Source: Acinetobacter sp. N54.MGS-139 (GTDB taxonomy: Bacteria; Pseudomonadota; Gammaproteobacteria; Burkholderiales; Burkholderiaceae_F). From it: a DNA stretch of 48,563 bases. Made by a program: the position numbers and the translations under genes. Positions 33,594 through 42,220 of the stretch are shown in pieces. The notes under the pieces were generated by a model. That model was not told the DNA's origin and searched no databases. It saw only the letters and a list, made by a program, of their open reading frames with translations. The first letter of the stretch is position 1. Every line of letters starts with the position of its first letter. The stretch is from assembly GCA_000980495.1 (NCBI GenBank), contig LARN01000011.1:1-48563 (forward strand), read 5' to 3'.

Positions 33594-35705
33594 TTACGTT
33601 CTTCTTGCTGAAAACACGCCTTTAACTTCGCGAATCGCGGCCAAAGTACGATTCAAATCGTCCTTACTGTGGATTTCGATCGTGAACGTCATGTGCACGT
33701 CACCTTTCACGCGAACGGTCTGCATCGCAGAAATACTCTGTTTTTCCCGAGAAAGGATTTCAGAGATATCTTTGAGCAAGCCCATACGGTCAGCTGCGAT
33801 CACCAAAATCTGGACCGGGAAAACGGAAGATTCGTCCTGCGTCCAGGAGACTTCAATCAAACGATCTCTGCCTTCTTCGTCCAAAGAACGAATGTTCGGA
33901 CAGTCGGCGCGATGCACCGTTACGCCGCGTCCGCGGGTCACGAAACCGACGATCTCATCAGGCGGCACCGGATGACAGCAGCGAGCCAGCTGAGTCAGCA
34001 GTGAGTCAACGCCCACCACCAGGATCTTGCCTTTCTCGTGCTCGGAGGTTTTCTTCGGAGCCGCGGTTTCCAGCTTTTCTTCTTCCTGCGGATTCTTCTG
34101 CGGACGAGGTGCTAAAACGTTTTCGATCGCTTTCTGACCGAGTTCGTCTTTTCCGGCAGCCAAACACAGATCATCGACAGTGTTGAAACCTAAACGCTTA
34201 GCCAAATCCTCAAGCTTGACAGCGGTTTTACCCAAGCGTGCCAAGTCCTTGTCAATTTTTTCTCGGCCGGCTGTGACCGCCTGCTCCATTTCCTGAGCAT
34301 TGAACCACTGACGAACCTTCGTGCGAGATCTGGGAGAAGCCGTAAAGCCTAAGTCCGGGTTTAACCAGTCTCGGCTCGGAGCACCGACTTTTGCCGCAAT
34401 AATCTCAACTGTTTGGCCGCTCTGAAGTTTGGTATTCAGCGGAACCATCACACCGTCAACTTTGGCGCCGCGGCAGCGGTGGCCGAGTTCGGTATGCAGA
34501 AGGTAGGCGAAATCGATCGGCGTACTGCCGGCCGGAAGGTCAAGGACTTTGCCCTGCGGCGTCAGAACGTAGATATGTTCGTCTTTCGCAGCTTCCGGGG
34601 TCGGAGCAGCTTGAACGTCACTCTTCCAAGCCAGCATCTGGCGCAGCCAAGCCACACGATCTTCTTCATGTTCGCCGGCCTTGCGTTTGGAGCCTTCTTT
34701 ATAGCGCCAATGCGCGGCCACACCGAGTTCTGCGAACTCGTGCATCGCGCGGGTTCGGATCTGGATCTCGAGCGGTTTACCTCTGGAGCCGACAATCACG
34801 GTGTGCAAAGACTGATAACCGTTGGGTTTCGGTTTTGCAATGTAATCGTCGAATTCCTTAGAAAGAACTTCGAAAGATTCCTGGATCAGCGAAAGCGTCT
34901 CGTAGCACTTTTCTACGGAATCCACGATGATGCGGATGGCTCGAACGTCAAAGAGCTGTTCGAACTTCAAGTTCTTCTTGCACATCTTCTTCCAGATGGA
35001 ATAGATGTGTTTCGGACGTCCGGAGACAGACGCCTGAATTCCGCGGGAAGCCAGTAATGCCTGAATTCGGCGTACTGCTTCCTGAATAGAAGCAACACGC
35101 TCCTCACGGGTTTCTTCAAGATTATTGGCGATCGTGTGAAAAACTTCCGGTTCGGTAAAGCGCAGAGACAGATCTTCAAGCTCCCACTTCATCTGCCAAA
35201 TACCTAAACGGTTGGCAAGCGGAGCGTAAAGCGCCAAAGTTTCGGCACCGTATTCTTTTGCACCCGGAGCTTTGGTCGCTGCGAAATAGCGCAGCGTCTG
35301 AAGACGCGAAGCCAAGCGAAGCAATACCACGCGGAGATCGGTACACAGAGCGAGCAGCAAACGGCGTACGGCATCAGGCTGCTGACTGATGCGTGCCTCT
35401 CCCTCGCGCGAGCGGGCCTTCTCGCTCACGTCAATAACGACTTTGAGATTTGCGACGAGTTCGCAGACTTGTTTTCCGAAGTGTTTGGTCAGCCATTCTT
35501 TCGGATTTTTGAGTTGGTTCCAAACACAAAAAAGATAGGCTGCTGCCAAAAGGTCATCGTCATCGCGAATGCCGCGAAGGATATCCACGACGCCCTCGGC
35601 ATGAGCCATTACGGACTCGCCGGTGAAAAGTTTCTGACCCTCGTAAAGAGGCTCAATGGTACGACGGACATCAGCCAAATTAAGAGTCGGAGCAGATTCT
35701 TCCAT
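33594..35705 (-). CDS. relA: (p)ppGpp synthetase RelA (GTP pyrophosphokinase)
   Basis: Makes the alarmone (p)ppGpp on starved ribosomes. About 703 residues from ATG 35705 (weak AGAAGA upstream; a TTG at 35721-35723 is also in frame). The hydrolase HD domain is degenerate: where SpoT has LLHDVIED this reads YLFCVWNQ, so no hydrolysis is expected. The synthetase domain is intact, with GRPKHIYSIWKKM and EFDDYIAKPKPNGYQ (the EFDD form typical of RelA). TGS, helical and ACT domains follow, with PDEIVGFVTRG near the zinc-finger region. Two tRNA genes lie downstream. Confidence 0.95.
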   Translation of the reverse strand: MEESAPTLNLADVRRTIEPLYEGQKLFTGESVMAHAEGVVDILRGIRDDDDLLAAAYLFCVWNQLKNPKEWLTKHFGKQVCELVANLKVVIDVSEKARSREGEARISQQPDAVRRLLLALCTDLRVVLLRLASRLQTLRYFAATKAPGAKEYGAETLALYAPLANRLGIWQMKWELEDLSLRFTEPEVFHTIANNLEETREERVASIQEAVRRIQALLASRGIQASVSGRPKHIYSIWKKMCKKNLKFEQLFDVRAIRIIVDSVEKCYETLSLIQESFEVLSKEFDDYIAKPKPNGYQSLHTVIVGSRGKPLEIQIRTRAMHEFAELGVAAHWRYKEGSKRKAGEHEEDRVAWLRQMLAWKSDVQAAPTPEAAKDEHIYVLTPQGKVLDLPAGSTPIDFAYLLHTELGHRCRGAKVDGVMVPLNTKLQSGQTVEIIAAKVGAPSRDWLNPDLGFTASPRSRTKVRQWFNAQEMEQAVTAGREKIDKDLARLGKTAVKLEDLAKRLGFNTVDDLCLAAGKDELGQKAIENVLAPRPQKNPQEEEKLETAAPKKTSEHEKGKILVVGVDSLLTQLARCCHPVPPDEIVGFVTRGRGVTVHRADCPNIRSLDEEGRDRLIEVSWTQDESSVFPVQILVIAADRMGLLKDISEILSREKQSISAMQTVRVKGDVHMTFTIEIHSKDDLNRTLAAIREVKGVFSARRT

Positions 35706-35771
35706 TCTTCTACCACTAAACAAAAGAAGGCAGTCCTGATACAGAAACCACCTTCTACAAAAGGATGCGTA

Positions 35772-35799
35772 ATTTTACCGAATCTGTCTGATTTGTCTA
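35772..35799 (-). promoter_or_regulatory. relA promoter
   Basis: Minus strand: -35 TAGACA (5 of 6), a 16-base spacer, -10 TAAAAT (5 of 6), placing the start about 60 bases before the relA ATG. It lies just past the ridA stop, with no terminator in between. Confidence 0.6.
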
Positions 35800-35811
35800 A
35801 ATTTCGGCGCG

Positions 35812-36168
35812 TTAATCCACTACAACTGCGACTGTTGAAATCTGTACTTTCCAAGACGGATCAGGAAGCGCAGACTCAAGGACGGATCGGGCCGGAGGAT
35901 TGGATTTGCTCACCCATTCTTCCCAGGCCTGATTCATTTCGGAAAAGTAACCCATGTTCGGAAGGTAGACAGTGCAGCGAAGAATATGCTCCTTATCGGA
36001 TCCGGCTTTTGCAAGCAGATCATCGATTGTTTTGAGCACTTCTGCCGTCTGTACTTTCGGATCCCGGTTACGGGCCAGATCCACTTGTCCGGAGATATAG
36101 ACTACTCCGTCACAGACCACCGCCTCACTGAAACGGCGTCCGGGCTCGATACGTTTAATCTCGGGCAT
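35812..36168 (-). CDS. RidA family protein (reactive enamine/imine deaminase family)
   Basis: A 118-residue RidA/YjgF-type protein; members hydrolyse reactive enamines and imines produced by PLP enzymes. It shows VYISGQV near residues 23-29 and PARSVLES near 91-98, which holds the conserved catalytic Arg. ATG start with AAGGAAACC upstream. It follows the UPF0210 gene by 15 bases and may be co-transcribed. The RidA subfamily is not determined. Confidence 0.9.
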   Translation of the reverse strand: MPEIKRIEPGRRFSEAVVCDGVVYISGQVDLARNRDPKVQTAEVLKTIDDLLAKAGSDKEHILRCTVYLPNMGYFSEMNQAWEEWVSKSNPPARSVLESALPDPSWKVQISTVAVVVD

Positions 36169-36183
36169 AGCGGTTTCCTTTTG

Positions 36184-37557
36184 TTAGTTCTTGAAACTGT
36201 GGATCGGAGCCGGAATGCGTCCGCCGCGATTGATAAAGCCGGCTGCGGAACCCTTCTGAACCGCCATAATATCGGCACCGCCGAGCAAACCGCCGAATTC
36301 GGCACGTTCGCCGACCGTCTTGCCGGGAACAGGGATGAGACGAACAGCCGTTGTCTTAGCGTTGATCATACCGATCGCGCTTTCGTCGGCGATGATGGCG
36401 GAGATGACGTCAGCCGGCGTGTCGCCCGGGATCGCGATCATATCGAGACCGACGGAGCAAACACAGGTCATGGCTTCGAGTTTTTCGAGTGTCAGGAGGC
36501 CTTTAGAGGCGGCATCGGCAATGGCCGCATCTTCACTCACGGGAATGAAGGCGCCGGACAAACCGCCGACGGAAGAGGAAGCAAAGACACCGCCCTTCTT
36601 CACCGCGTCGTTCAGCATAGCAAGGACGGCTGTAGAGCCGGGTGCGCCGATAGAAGACAACCCGACGCTCTGGAAGATTTCACCGACGGAGTCTCCGACT
36701 TCGGGGGTCGGAGCTAAGGACAAATCGGCCACACCGAAAGGCAGGTTCATTTTTTCGGCAACTTCAGTACCGATCAGCTGACCGACCTTCGTCACCTTAA
36801 AGGCAGTGGTCTTAATGATTTCAGCAATTTCTGTGATCGAGACCTGCTCGCCCCTTCTGCGAACGGCGCGGTCAATTGCTTTTTTCACAACGCCCGGACC
36901 GGAAACACCGACACTGATCACCGCATCAGCTTCGCCGACGCCAAGATAGCCGCCGGCCATGAAGGGTACGTCTTCCGGAATATTGCAGAAGACAACCAGT
37001 TTGCAGCAGCCGAGACCGTCGCGGTCTGCGGTAGCGGCAGCAACATCGAGCACTCTATGGCCCATAAGTTTGACAGCATCCATATTGATACCGGTGCGAG
37101 TGCGGCCGACGTTGATGGAAGAGCAAACGTGGTTCGTGGTTGCCAAAGCTTCAGGCAGCGCATCAATCAGGTTTCTTTCTCCCGGCGTGATGCCTTTTTC
37201 GACCAAGGCGCCGAAGCCGCCCAAGAAGTCGACGCCGGCGTCGGTGGCGCAGTCGTCTAAGAGTTTGCAGACCTTGACCATCTGGTCACGGCTGTATCCG
37301 GCACAGACGGTTCCGATCGGAGAGACCGTAATACGCTTATTGACAACGGGAATACCGTAGCGGTCGCCGACTTCGTTGCAGATGGCAACGAGGTTCTTGG
37401 CATGACGATTAATTTTGGAGCGGACGCGGTAAGCGAAAGTGTCGAAGTTATCGCTTGCACAATCGAATAAGTTCAAGCCTAGGGTCACGGTACGAACATC
37501 CAAATGTTCGCTTCTGAGCATATCCAGCGTGGAGATGACCTCGCGTTCTGTAAGCAT
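36184..37557 (-). CDS. UPF0210 (DUF711) PFL family protein
   Basis: A 457-residue protein matching UPF0210 (YbbA/PFL-type proteins of unknown function), rich in glycine loops and short hydrophobic strands, for example GVSGPGVVKKAIDRAVRR and GGLSGAFIPVSEDAAIA. ATG start with AAAGGAATC upstream. It follows the ACT-domain gene by 20 bases; these two families are neighbours across many bacteria. The biochemical role is not established, and the ACT partner suggests regulation by an amino acid (inference). Confidence 0.9.
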   Translation of the reverse strand: MLTEREVISTLDMLRSEHLDVRTVTLGLNLFDCASDNFDTFAYRVRSKINRHAKNLVAICNEVGDRYGIPVVNKRITVSPIGTVCAGYSRDQMVKVCKLLDDCATDAGVDFLGGFGALVEKGITPGERNLIDALPEALATTNHVCSSINVGRTRTGINMDAVKLMGHRVLDVAAATADRDGLGCCKLVVFCNIPEDVPFMAGGYLGVGEADAVISVGVSGPGVVKKAIDRAVRRRGEQVSITEIAEIIKTTAFKVTKVGQLIGTEVAEKMNLPFGVADLSLAPTPEVGDSVGEIFQSVGLSSIGAPGSTAVLAMLNDAVKKGGVFASSSVGGLSGAFIPVSEDAAIADAASKGLLTLEKLEAMTCVCSVGLDMIAIPGDTPADVISAIIADESAIGMINAKTTAVRLIPVPGKTVGERAEFGGLLGGADIMAVQKGSAAGFINRGGRIPAPIHSFKN

Positions 37558-37577
37558 TTGATTGATTCCTTTTTGAA

Positions 37578-38159
37578 TTAAGCGATAGACACACGATGAA
37601 CCGCTTCAAAAATTCGGCGGTGCTGCATGCTCATGGAAAGATGACGGTCGTGGGCGATGTCGGAAAGAGTTCTGCTCAGAGCTTTTCTGTCCACTTCGGG
37701 AGGAACAGTGACTTCAAACACCAGAAGAACACGCGGCTGCGGCAGAGGGTTGCCGGCATCGTCCAGTTTTACTTCAATCGTTCTGAAACTGTCGATGTTG
37801 ATGCGGCCTTCATAAAACACTCTGGTAAACGCCGTCAGAATATCCCTGCTGTCGGTACCGTCCACGGTCAGAACGAACGGTTCACCTTGGGTAACGGTAG
37901 CTTCGCCCGGAACGTAATCACGGACGAGGACGGACATATCGAAGCCTTTGCCCTTCAGTGCTTCTTTAATAATCTTTGCGACTTCGTCGTCGCCAACACT
38001 CTCCGGTTTATCCACGATCATGATGGCGGAGTATTCGTTTCTCACCGTCGTTTGATCCATATCTATAATGGAGCAGCCGAGTTTGTTCAGAGTATCGGAG
38101 GTTGTGTAAACAACACCGAAGCTGTCGGGACCGGTGACAGCCACTAAAATTCGCTTCAC
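37578..38159 (-). CDS. ACT domain protein (UPF0237-like, two ACT domains)
   Basis: A 193-residue protein with one ACT domain at the N-terminus (MKRILVAVTGPDSFGVVYTT, about 1-80) and a second ACT-like region around FVLTVDGTDSRDILTAFTRV (about 95-175). UPF0237 partners of UPF0210 are usually about 90 residues with a single ACT domain, so this is a longer form. It also resembles GcvR-type regulators. The start is GTG at 38157-38159 with AGGA seven bases upstream. The leader of about 140 bases has a CCGGA/TCCGG hairpin at 38196-38212. Confidence 0.82.
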   Translation of the reverse strand: MKRILVAVTGPDSFGVVYTTSDTLNKLGCSIIDMDQTTVRNEYSAIMIVDKPESVGDDEVAKIIKEALKGKGFDMSVLVRDYVPGEATVTQGEPFVLTVDGTDSRDILTAFTRVFYEGRINIDSFRTIEVKLDDAGNPLPQPRVLLVFEVTVPPEVDRKALSRTLSDIAHDRHLSMSMQHRRIFEAVHRVSIA

Positions 38160-38300
38160 GTTAATTTCCTAAAAGAATGAGTTTTTGCCGAAGACCCGGA
38201 TGTCATTTCCGGCCTTGGCAATTTATGAGGACAAATTCTCCCGACTCGGCGACCGTGATCGTCGAGACAGTCTTTATATTAGCCAAGCAAAAGGCTGCTT

Positions 38301-39140
38301 TTAGGAAACAAAAGGACTTTTTTCGTCTCGGGAGGCAGAAATTAACACTCTGAATTTCGGGATCGCTTTAAGCGTGTTTTGAATGCTCTGCTCCGAGATT
38401 TTTTTCACAGGCGTATTTCTTAACTCCGCGGCAAGCGCGCCGTAGCGAGCCGTATCGGCGAGCGCGCTTTCGGGGTTCTCCTGATTTTGTTCCCGCACCC
38501 AGCTCGGGGGCATATCCGGACAATCCGTCTCCAGGACCCAAGCATCATCAGGAAGCTCGGACAAGATTTTGCGAATACGTTTCGAGCCGTCGTACGTCAT
38601 TGCTCCGCCGTAGCCCAGCTTAAAACCATTTTGCAGGAACGCTTGCGCCTGAGCCATGCTTCCGTTAAAGGCGTGAATGATTCCGAGCTGCGGCGGCAAA
38701 CGACGAATGTATTTGAGGACGATATCCATCGCTTCACGGCCGTGAAGACTCAGCGGCAAGCCGTACTTACGGGCAAACTTTAACTGAGCAGAAAAAACTT
38801 CTTCCTGAACGTCATGCGGAACGCTGCAGGCAGCAGAAAAATCCAGACCGCACTCGCCCACCGCAGCTAAACGAGGATCATCTTGATGCTCTTCCAGGAA
38901 GGCTTCCATCGCTGTCAGATCTTCTTTCCAGGAAGATCTGATGTAAAGCGGATGAATGCCGCACGCGTAAGCCTGGTCTTGTTCATACGCACAGCGCCGG
39001 GCATCTTCCAGATTATCGACACCGCCCGCGCACACCAAAGAAGAGACGACGCCGAGCCGGCGGGCCTCCCAAACTTCTTTTTTCTGCTGTTCTTCCGAGA
39101 GAACGAACAGATGGTTATGGGTGTCAATCCAGCGAAGCAT
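38301..39140 (-). CDS. TatD family metal-dependent hydrolase
   Basis: TIM-barrel metallohydrolase of the TatD/YcfH/YjjV family, proposed to act as a 3'-5' nuclease. The 279-residue protein shows the metal ligands DTHNHL (7-12), GECGLD near 97-102, a His in SLHGRE, a His in IIHAFNGS, and a final Asp in ETDCPD. ATG start directly after the lolD stop, with GAGGAAAATT in the end of lolD as ribosome-binding site. It appears co-transcribed with lolD and lolC. Confidence 0.92.
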   Translation of the reverse strand: MLRWIDTHNHLFVLSEEQQKKEVWEARRLGVVSSLVCAGGVDNLEDARRCAYEQDQAYACGIHPLYIRSSWKEDLTAMEAFLEEHQDDPRLAAVGECGLDFSAACSVPHDVQEEVFSAQLKFARKYGLPLSLHGREAMDIVLKYIRRLPPQLGIIHAFNGSMAQAQAFLQNGFKLGYGGAMTYDGSKRIRKILSELPDDAWVLETDCPDMPPSWVREQNQENPESALADTARYGALAAELRNTPVKKISEQSIQNTLKAIPKFRVLISASRDEKSPFVS

Positions 39141-39830
39141 TTAATTTTCCTCTGGCAAGATGCAGCCGTTCTTTAAACGCACAACGCGATCGCATCGCGC
39201 GGCAATATCAGGATCATGCGTCACAATGACCAGGGCCAAGCCCTGAGAGGACGACAATTTGAGCAGGTAGTCGATGACAACCTCAGCCGTCTCGCCGTCC
39301 AGGTTGCCGGTAGGCTCATCGGCCAAAAGACACAGCGGGGAGGCGCTGACTGCTCGGGCGATAGCGACACGCTGACGTTCGCCGCCGGACAGCTGGCTCG
39401 GCAGATGATCGGCGCGATCGGCAAGTCCCATTGCGTTGAGCAGGCTTTCAGCCCTCTTTTGAGCGACAGACGCTTTTTCGCGGCGGATTTTGAGCGGCAT
39501 GGCCACGTTTTCCATGGCCGTAAATTCCGGCAGCAGATGATGGAACTGATACACAAAGCCGAGCCTGCGGTTGCGCAGCTCGGTTAAACGCTGCTCGGAG
39601 AGTTCGGCGATGTTTTCTCCGCCGATTTCGATCAAACCTTTATCAAAACGGTCCAGACCGCCGATGCACTGCAGGAGCGTTGTTTTTCCGGAGCCGGACG
39701 TGCCCACGATTGCCACCGACTCACCCTCGTGAACTTCCAGATTGACGTCTTTCAAAACATGCAAAAGTCGGCCGCTCTCTTTATAGCTTTTCTGCAGGCC
39801 GACAGCCTTTAATACGACGTTGTTATTCAT
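39141..39830 (-). CDS. lolD: Lipoprotein-releasing system ATP-binding protein LolD
   Basis: ATPase of the LolCDE transporter that extracts lipoproteins from the inner membrane for delivery to LolA. The 229-residue protein has Walker A GTSGSGKTT (43-51), signature LSGGERQRVA near 145, Walker B CLLADEP, and the switch His in VIVTHD. ATG start; overlaps the lolC/E end by eight bases. Confidence 0.97.
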   Translation of the reverse strand: MNNNVVLKAVGLQKSYKESGRLLHVLKDVNLEVHEGESVAIVGTSGSGKTTLLQCIGGLDRFDKGLIEIGGENIAELSEQRLTELRNRRLGFVYQFHHLLPEFTAMENVAMPLKIRREKASVAQKRAESLLNAMGLADRADHLPSQLSGGERQRVAIARAVSASPLCLLADEPTGNLDGETAEVVIDYLLKLSSSQGLALVIVTHDPDIAARCDRVVRLKNGCILPEEN

Positions 39831-41097
39831 ATCTCAGTGCCTCAGCCGGTTGAATGTTTGCCGCTCTCCAGCTCGGATAGACGGTTGCCGCAAGAGCCAG
39901 CAGGAAAGAAAAGACGGCAATGGGGATCACGTCGGATGCACGAGGATCACTTGGCATTGCGGAGATGAAATAGATTTCTTTGGGCAGGAACTGGACACCG
40001 AAGAGCTGCTCGATGGCACCCACGATTGAACCTACATTGCAGGCAATGAGCAAACCGAGGCCCACACCGATCAGCACGCCGGCCGTCCCGATGAAAGCGC
40101 CCTGAACCATAAAGATGCGCATGATTGAGCCGCGCGTTGCACCTTGGGTTCGAAGGATTGCGATGTCGCTGCGTTTAGAGTTGACGGTCATCACCAAGGA
40201 AGAAACAAGACCGAAGGCTCCGACTAAAACGATGAGGAACAAAATAATGCCCATCATGCGTTTTTCGACCTGAACGGCCGCAAACCAAGTCCGATTCTGA
40301 CGAGACCAATCGGTTGCCAAAAGACCAGGCGGCATTTGATTATTGAGTTCAGCGGCGACTCTCGGTGCATCCTGCATGTTGGAGAGCTTCAGTCGAATGC
40401 CTCCAGGTGTTTGAGTACGCATGAGTTTTTCGGCGTCCGTGAGATTGATGAAGCTCATTGCGCTGTCAAACTCGTAGTGGCCGGAATTAAAGACGCCTGC
40501 GACCGTGAACTGGCGCATGCGGGGCATGGTTCCGGCCGGCGTGAACTGTCCCTGAGGCACCATCACGTTGACCTTTTCTCCCGGAATCACGCCGAGGATC
40601 CTGGCTAAGTCCGTGCCGAGTATGATCTTGAATTCCCCGGGCTTTAAGTCGGACAGCTGTCCGATCTTCATGTTTTTTGCGACGTCGCTAACTTGAGATT
40701 CTGTCTGAGGATCAATGCCGTTTAGCTGGACGCCGCGCACGTTGGTGCCGCTCGTCAGCAGTCCCTGTCCCCTTAAGAAGGGCGCTGCGCCGATGATCTC
40801 CGGCTGCTGCTTCTTCAGCTCTGCGGCAGTCTTCTGCCAGTCCGGAATCGGAGCTCCGATCGACAGCACTTCGGCATGCGACAGCACGGAGAGCATCTTG
40901 TCTCGGACTTCTTTCTGGAAACCGTTCATCACGGATAAGACTATGATGAGGGCCATGACGCCCAAGGCGATGGAAGCCATGGACATGGCTGATATGAACG
41001 ATACGAATCCGTCGCTGCGCCCTTTGCGGCGCGACAGTGTGTATCGCAGACCGATCATCCACTCGAAGGGCAGACCTGATAAAGGTTTATTTTTCAC
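39823..41097 (-). CDS. lolC: Lipoprotein-releasing system permease LolC/LolE
   Basis: A 424-residue permease with the MacB/FtsX layout: one N-terminal membrane helix (around residues 35-60), a large periplasmic domain (about 65-270), then three C-terminal helices. It starts with the typical FEWMIGLRYTLSRRKGRSDGFVSF. The start is GTG at 41095-41097. Only one permease gene is present here, so it may form a homodimer as in systems called LolF. The name lolC is by convention. Confidence 0.93.
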   Translation of the reverse strand: MKNKPLSGLPFEWMIGLRYTLSRRKGRSDGFVSFISAMSMASIALGVMALIIVLSVMNGFQKEVRDKMLSVLSHAEVLSIGAPIPDWQKTAAELKKQQPEIIGAAPFLRGQGLLTSGTNVRGVQLNGIDPQTESQVSDVAKNMKIGQLSDLKPGEFKIILGTDLARILGVIPGEKVNVMVPQGQFTPAGTMPRMRQFTVAGVFNSGHYEFDSAMSFINLTDAEKLMRTQTPGGIRLKLSNMQDAPRVAAELNNQMPPGLLATDWSRQNRTWFAAVQVEKRMMGIILFLIVLVGAFGLVSSLVMTVNSKRSDIAILRTQGATRGSIMRIFMVQGAFIGTAGVLIGVGLGLLIACNVGSIVGAIEQLFGVQFLPKEIYFISAMPSDPRASDVIPIAVFSFLLALAATVYPSWRAANIQPAEALRYE

Positions 41098-41163
41098 AAA
41101 TTTTATCCAACTAAACGTTCAGGCTATTCTAGCTGTGAGATCAAACAATTAGAATTTAAGGCT

Positions 41164-42207
41164 ATGCCCGCATGTATATTTTTATTGCCCAATTCACTGC
41201 CTTCTCCTAATGAAATTAAAGCGTTAGGAAAGGACGCCTATCCGCCCGTTTTGCGGAATTTCCTTGAAGGTTTCGGAGAACCGAAGGTCGCCACGATTTT
41301 TGAAAACCCGGCGCTCAGCGGTTTTGCTTCGATGCAGTGGGTATGGATGCTGCTGACTCAGCGCGAAAATCTAGCCCCGACCGCTCCTTATCTCTGGAAG
41401 GGTCTCGGAGGTCCGAAAGTTCATCAGGAATTTTGGGCCCTAAACGGCTACCGCATAGAAAACGGCGTGCTTAAAAGCGCCGGCGACATCTTTGATATCG
41501 ATGAAGAATGCGATCTGAGAGATCTTTTGAATCCGGTCGCTCGTCAATTTGATTTTGAAGTGCAGGTTTTGGACGGACGCTTTTTCCTTGCGCGCAAGAA
41601 AGCATGGCAAGTTCTGATTGCTCCGTGGCTTGCTCAGAAAAACAAAGAACCGGCGCAGACTGCCGGTCCCCAAGCCGCTGAATGGACTGAAATCACTCGA
41701 GCCATTGAAGATAGCCTTGCAAAAAGCGCTTTCAATGAATTCCGGGCAAAAGCCGGACGGCCACCTGTTGAAGGTTTTTGGATCAACGGCGGTGCTTTTG
41801 AAGAGCAGCTCCTACCTTACACTCAGATTCGCTGTGCTCTGACAAGCGATCCCACGATTCGCGGCATCGCCGAGGCGGCGGGCATTGCGCGGGCCTACAT
41901 TAAATCTTCGACGGCCGCTTGGCCTGACTGCCCTGAAGGCGACCGCTTCTGCATCCTCGACGAGTTTAACGATCCGACTGTCAAAGCAGATCCCGCTCAC
42001 TGGCACGCCGCCTGGACACGCGCCGTTGAGCGCATGGAGCATCTCACGGCCACGGCAAAAGGATTTGAGAAATATCATCCCCGCTTGGTCGCTTCCGACG
42101 GTCTGCGCGTCAGCGTCATTGAAAAACTTCAGGAACAAAAGTCTTCTTTCGCCTTTTGGAAGAGTCCTAAAAACTACACCGAAGCATGGCTGAACTCCGG
42201 CCGCTAA
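41164..42207 (+). CDS. Conserved hypothetical protein upstream of recJ (COG4255-like)
   Basis: A 347-residue soluble protein without membrane segments. The GFWINGGA motif near residue 204 and an N-terminal LLPNSLPSP recall the betaproteobacterial family that sits just before recJ and is often called a phosphoglycerate mutase-like or regulatory protein. The metal-binding residues of a real phosphoglycerate mutase are not evident, so I would not assign that activity. ATG start with TTTAAGGCT upstream. recJ begins 14 bases later. Confidence 0.7.
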   Translation: MPACIFLLPNSLPSPNEIKALGKDAYPPVLRNFLEGFGEPKVATIFENPALSGFASMQWVWMLLTQRENLAPTAPYLWKGLGGPKVHQEFWALNGYRIENGVLKSAGDIFDIDEECDLRDLLNPVARQFDFEVQVLDGRFFLARKKAWQVLIAPWLAQKNKEPAQTAGPQAAEWTEITRAIEDSLAKSAFNEFRAKAGRPPVEGFWINGGAFEEQLLPYTQIRCALTSDPTIRGIAEAAGIARAYIKSSTAAWPDCPEGDRFCILDEFNDPTVKADPAHWHAAWTRAVERMEHLTATAKGFEKYHPRLVASDGLRVSVIEKLQEQKSSFAFWKSPKNYTEAWLNSGR

Positions 42208-42220
42208 AAACAAAAAAGTT

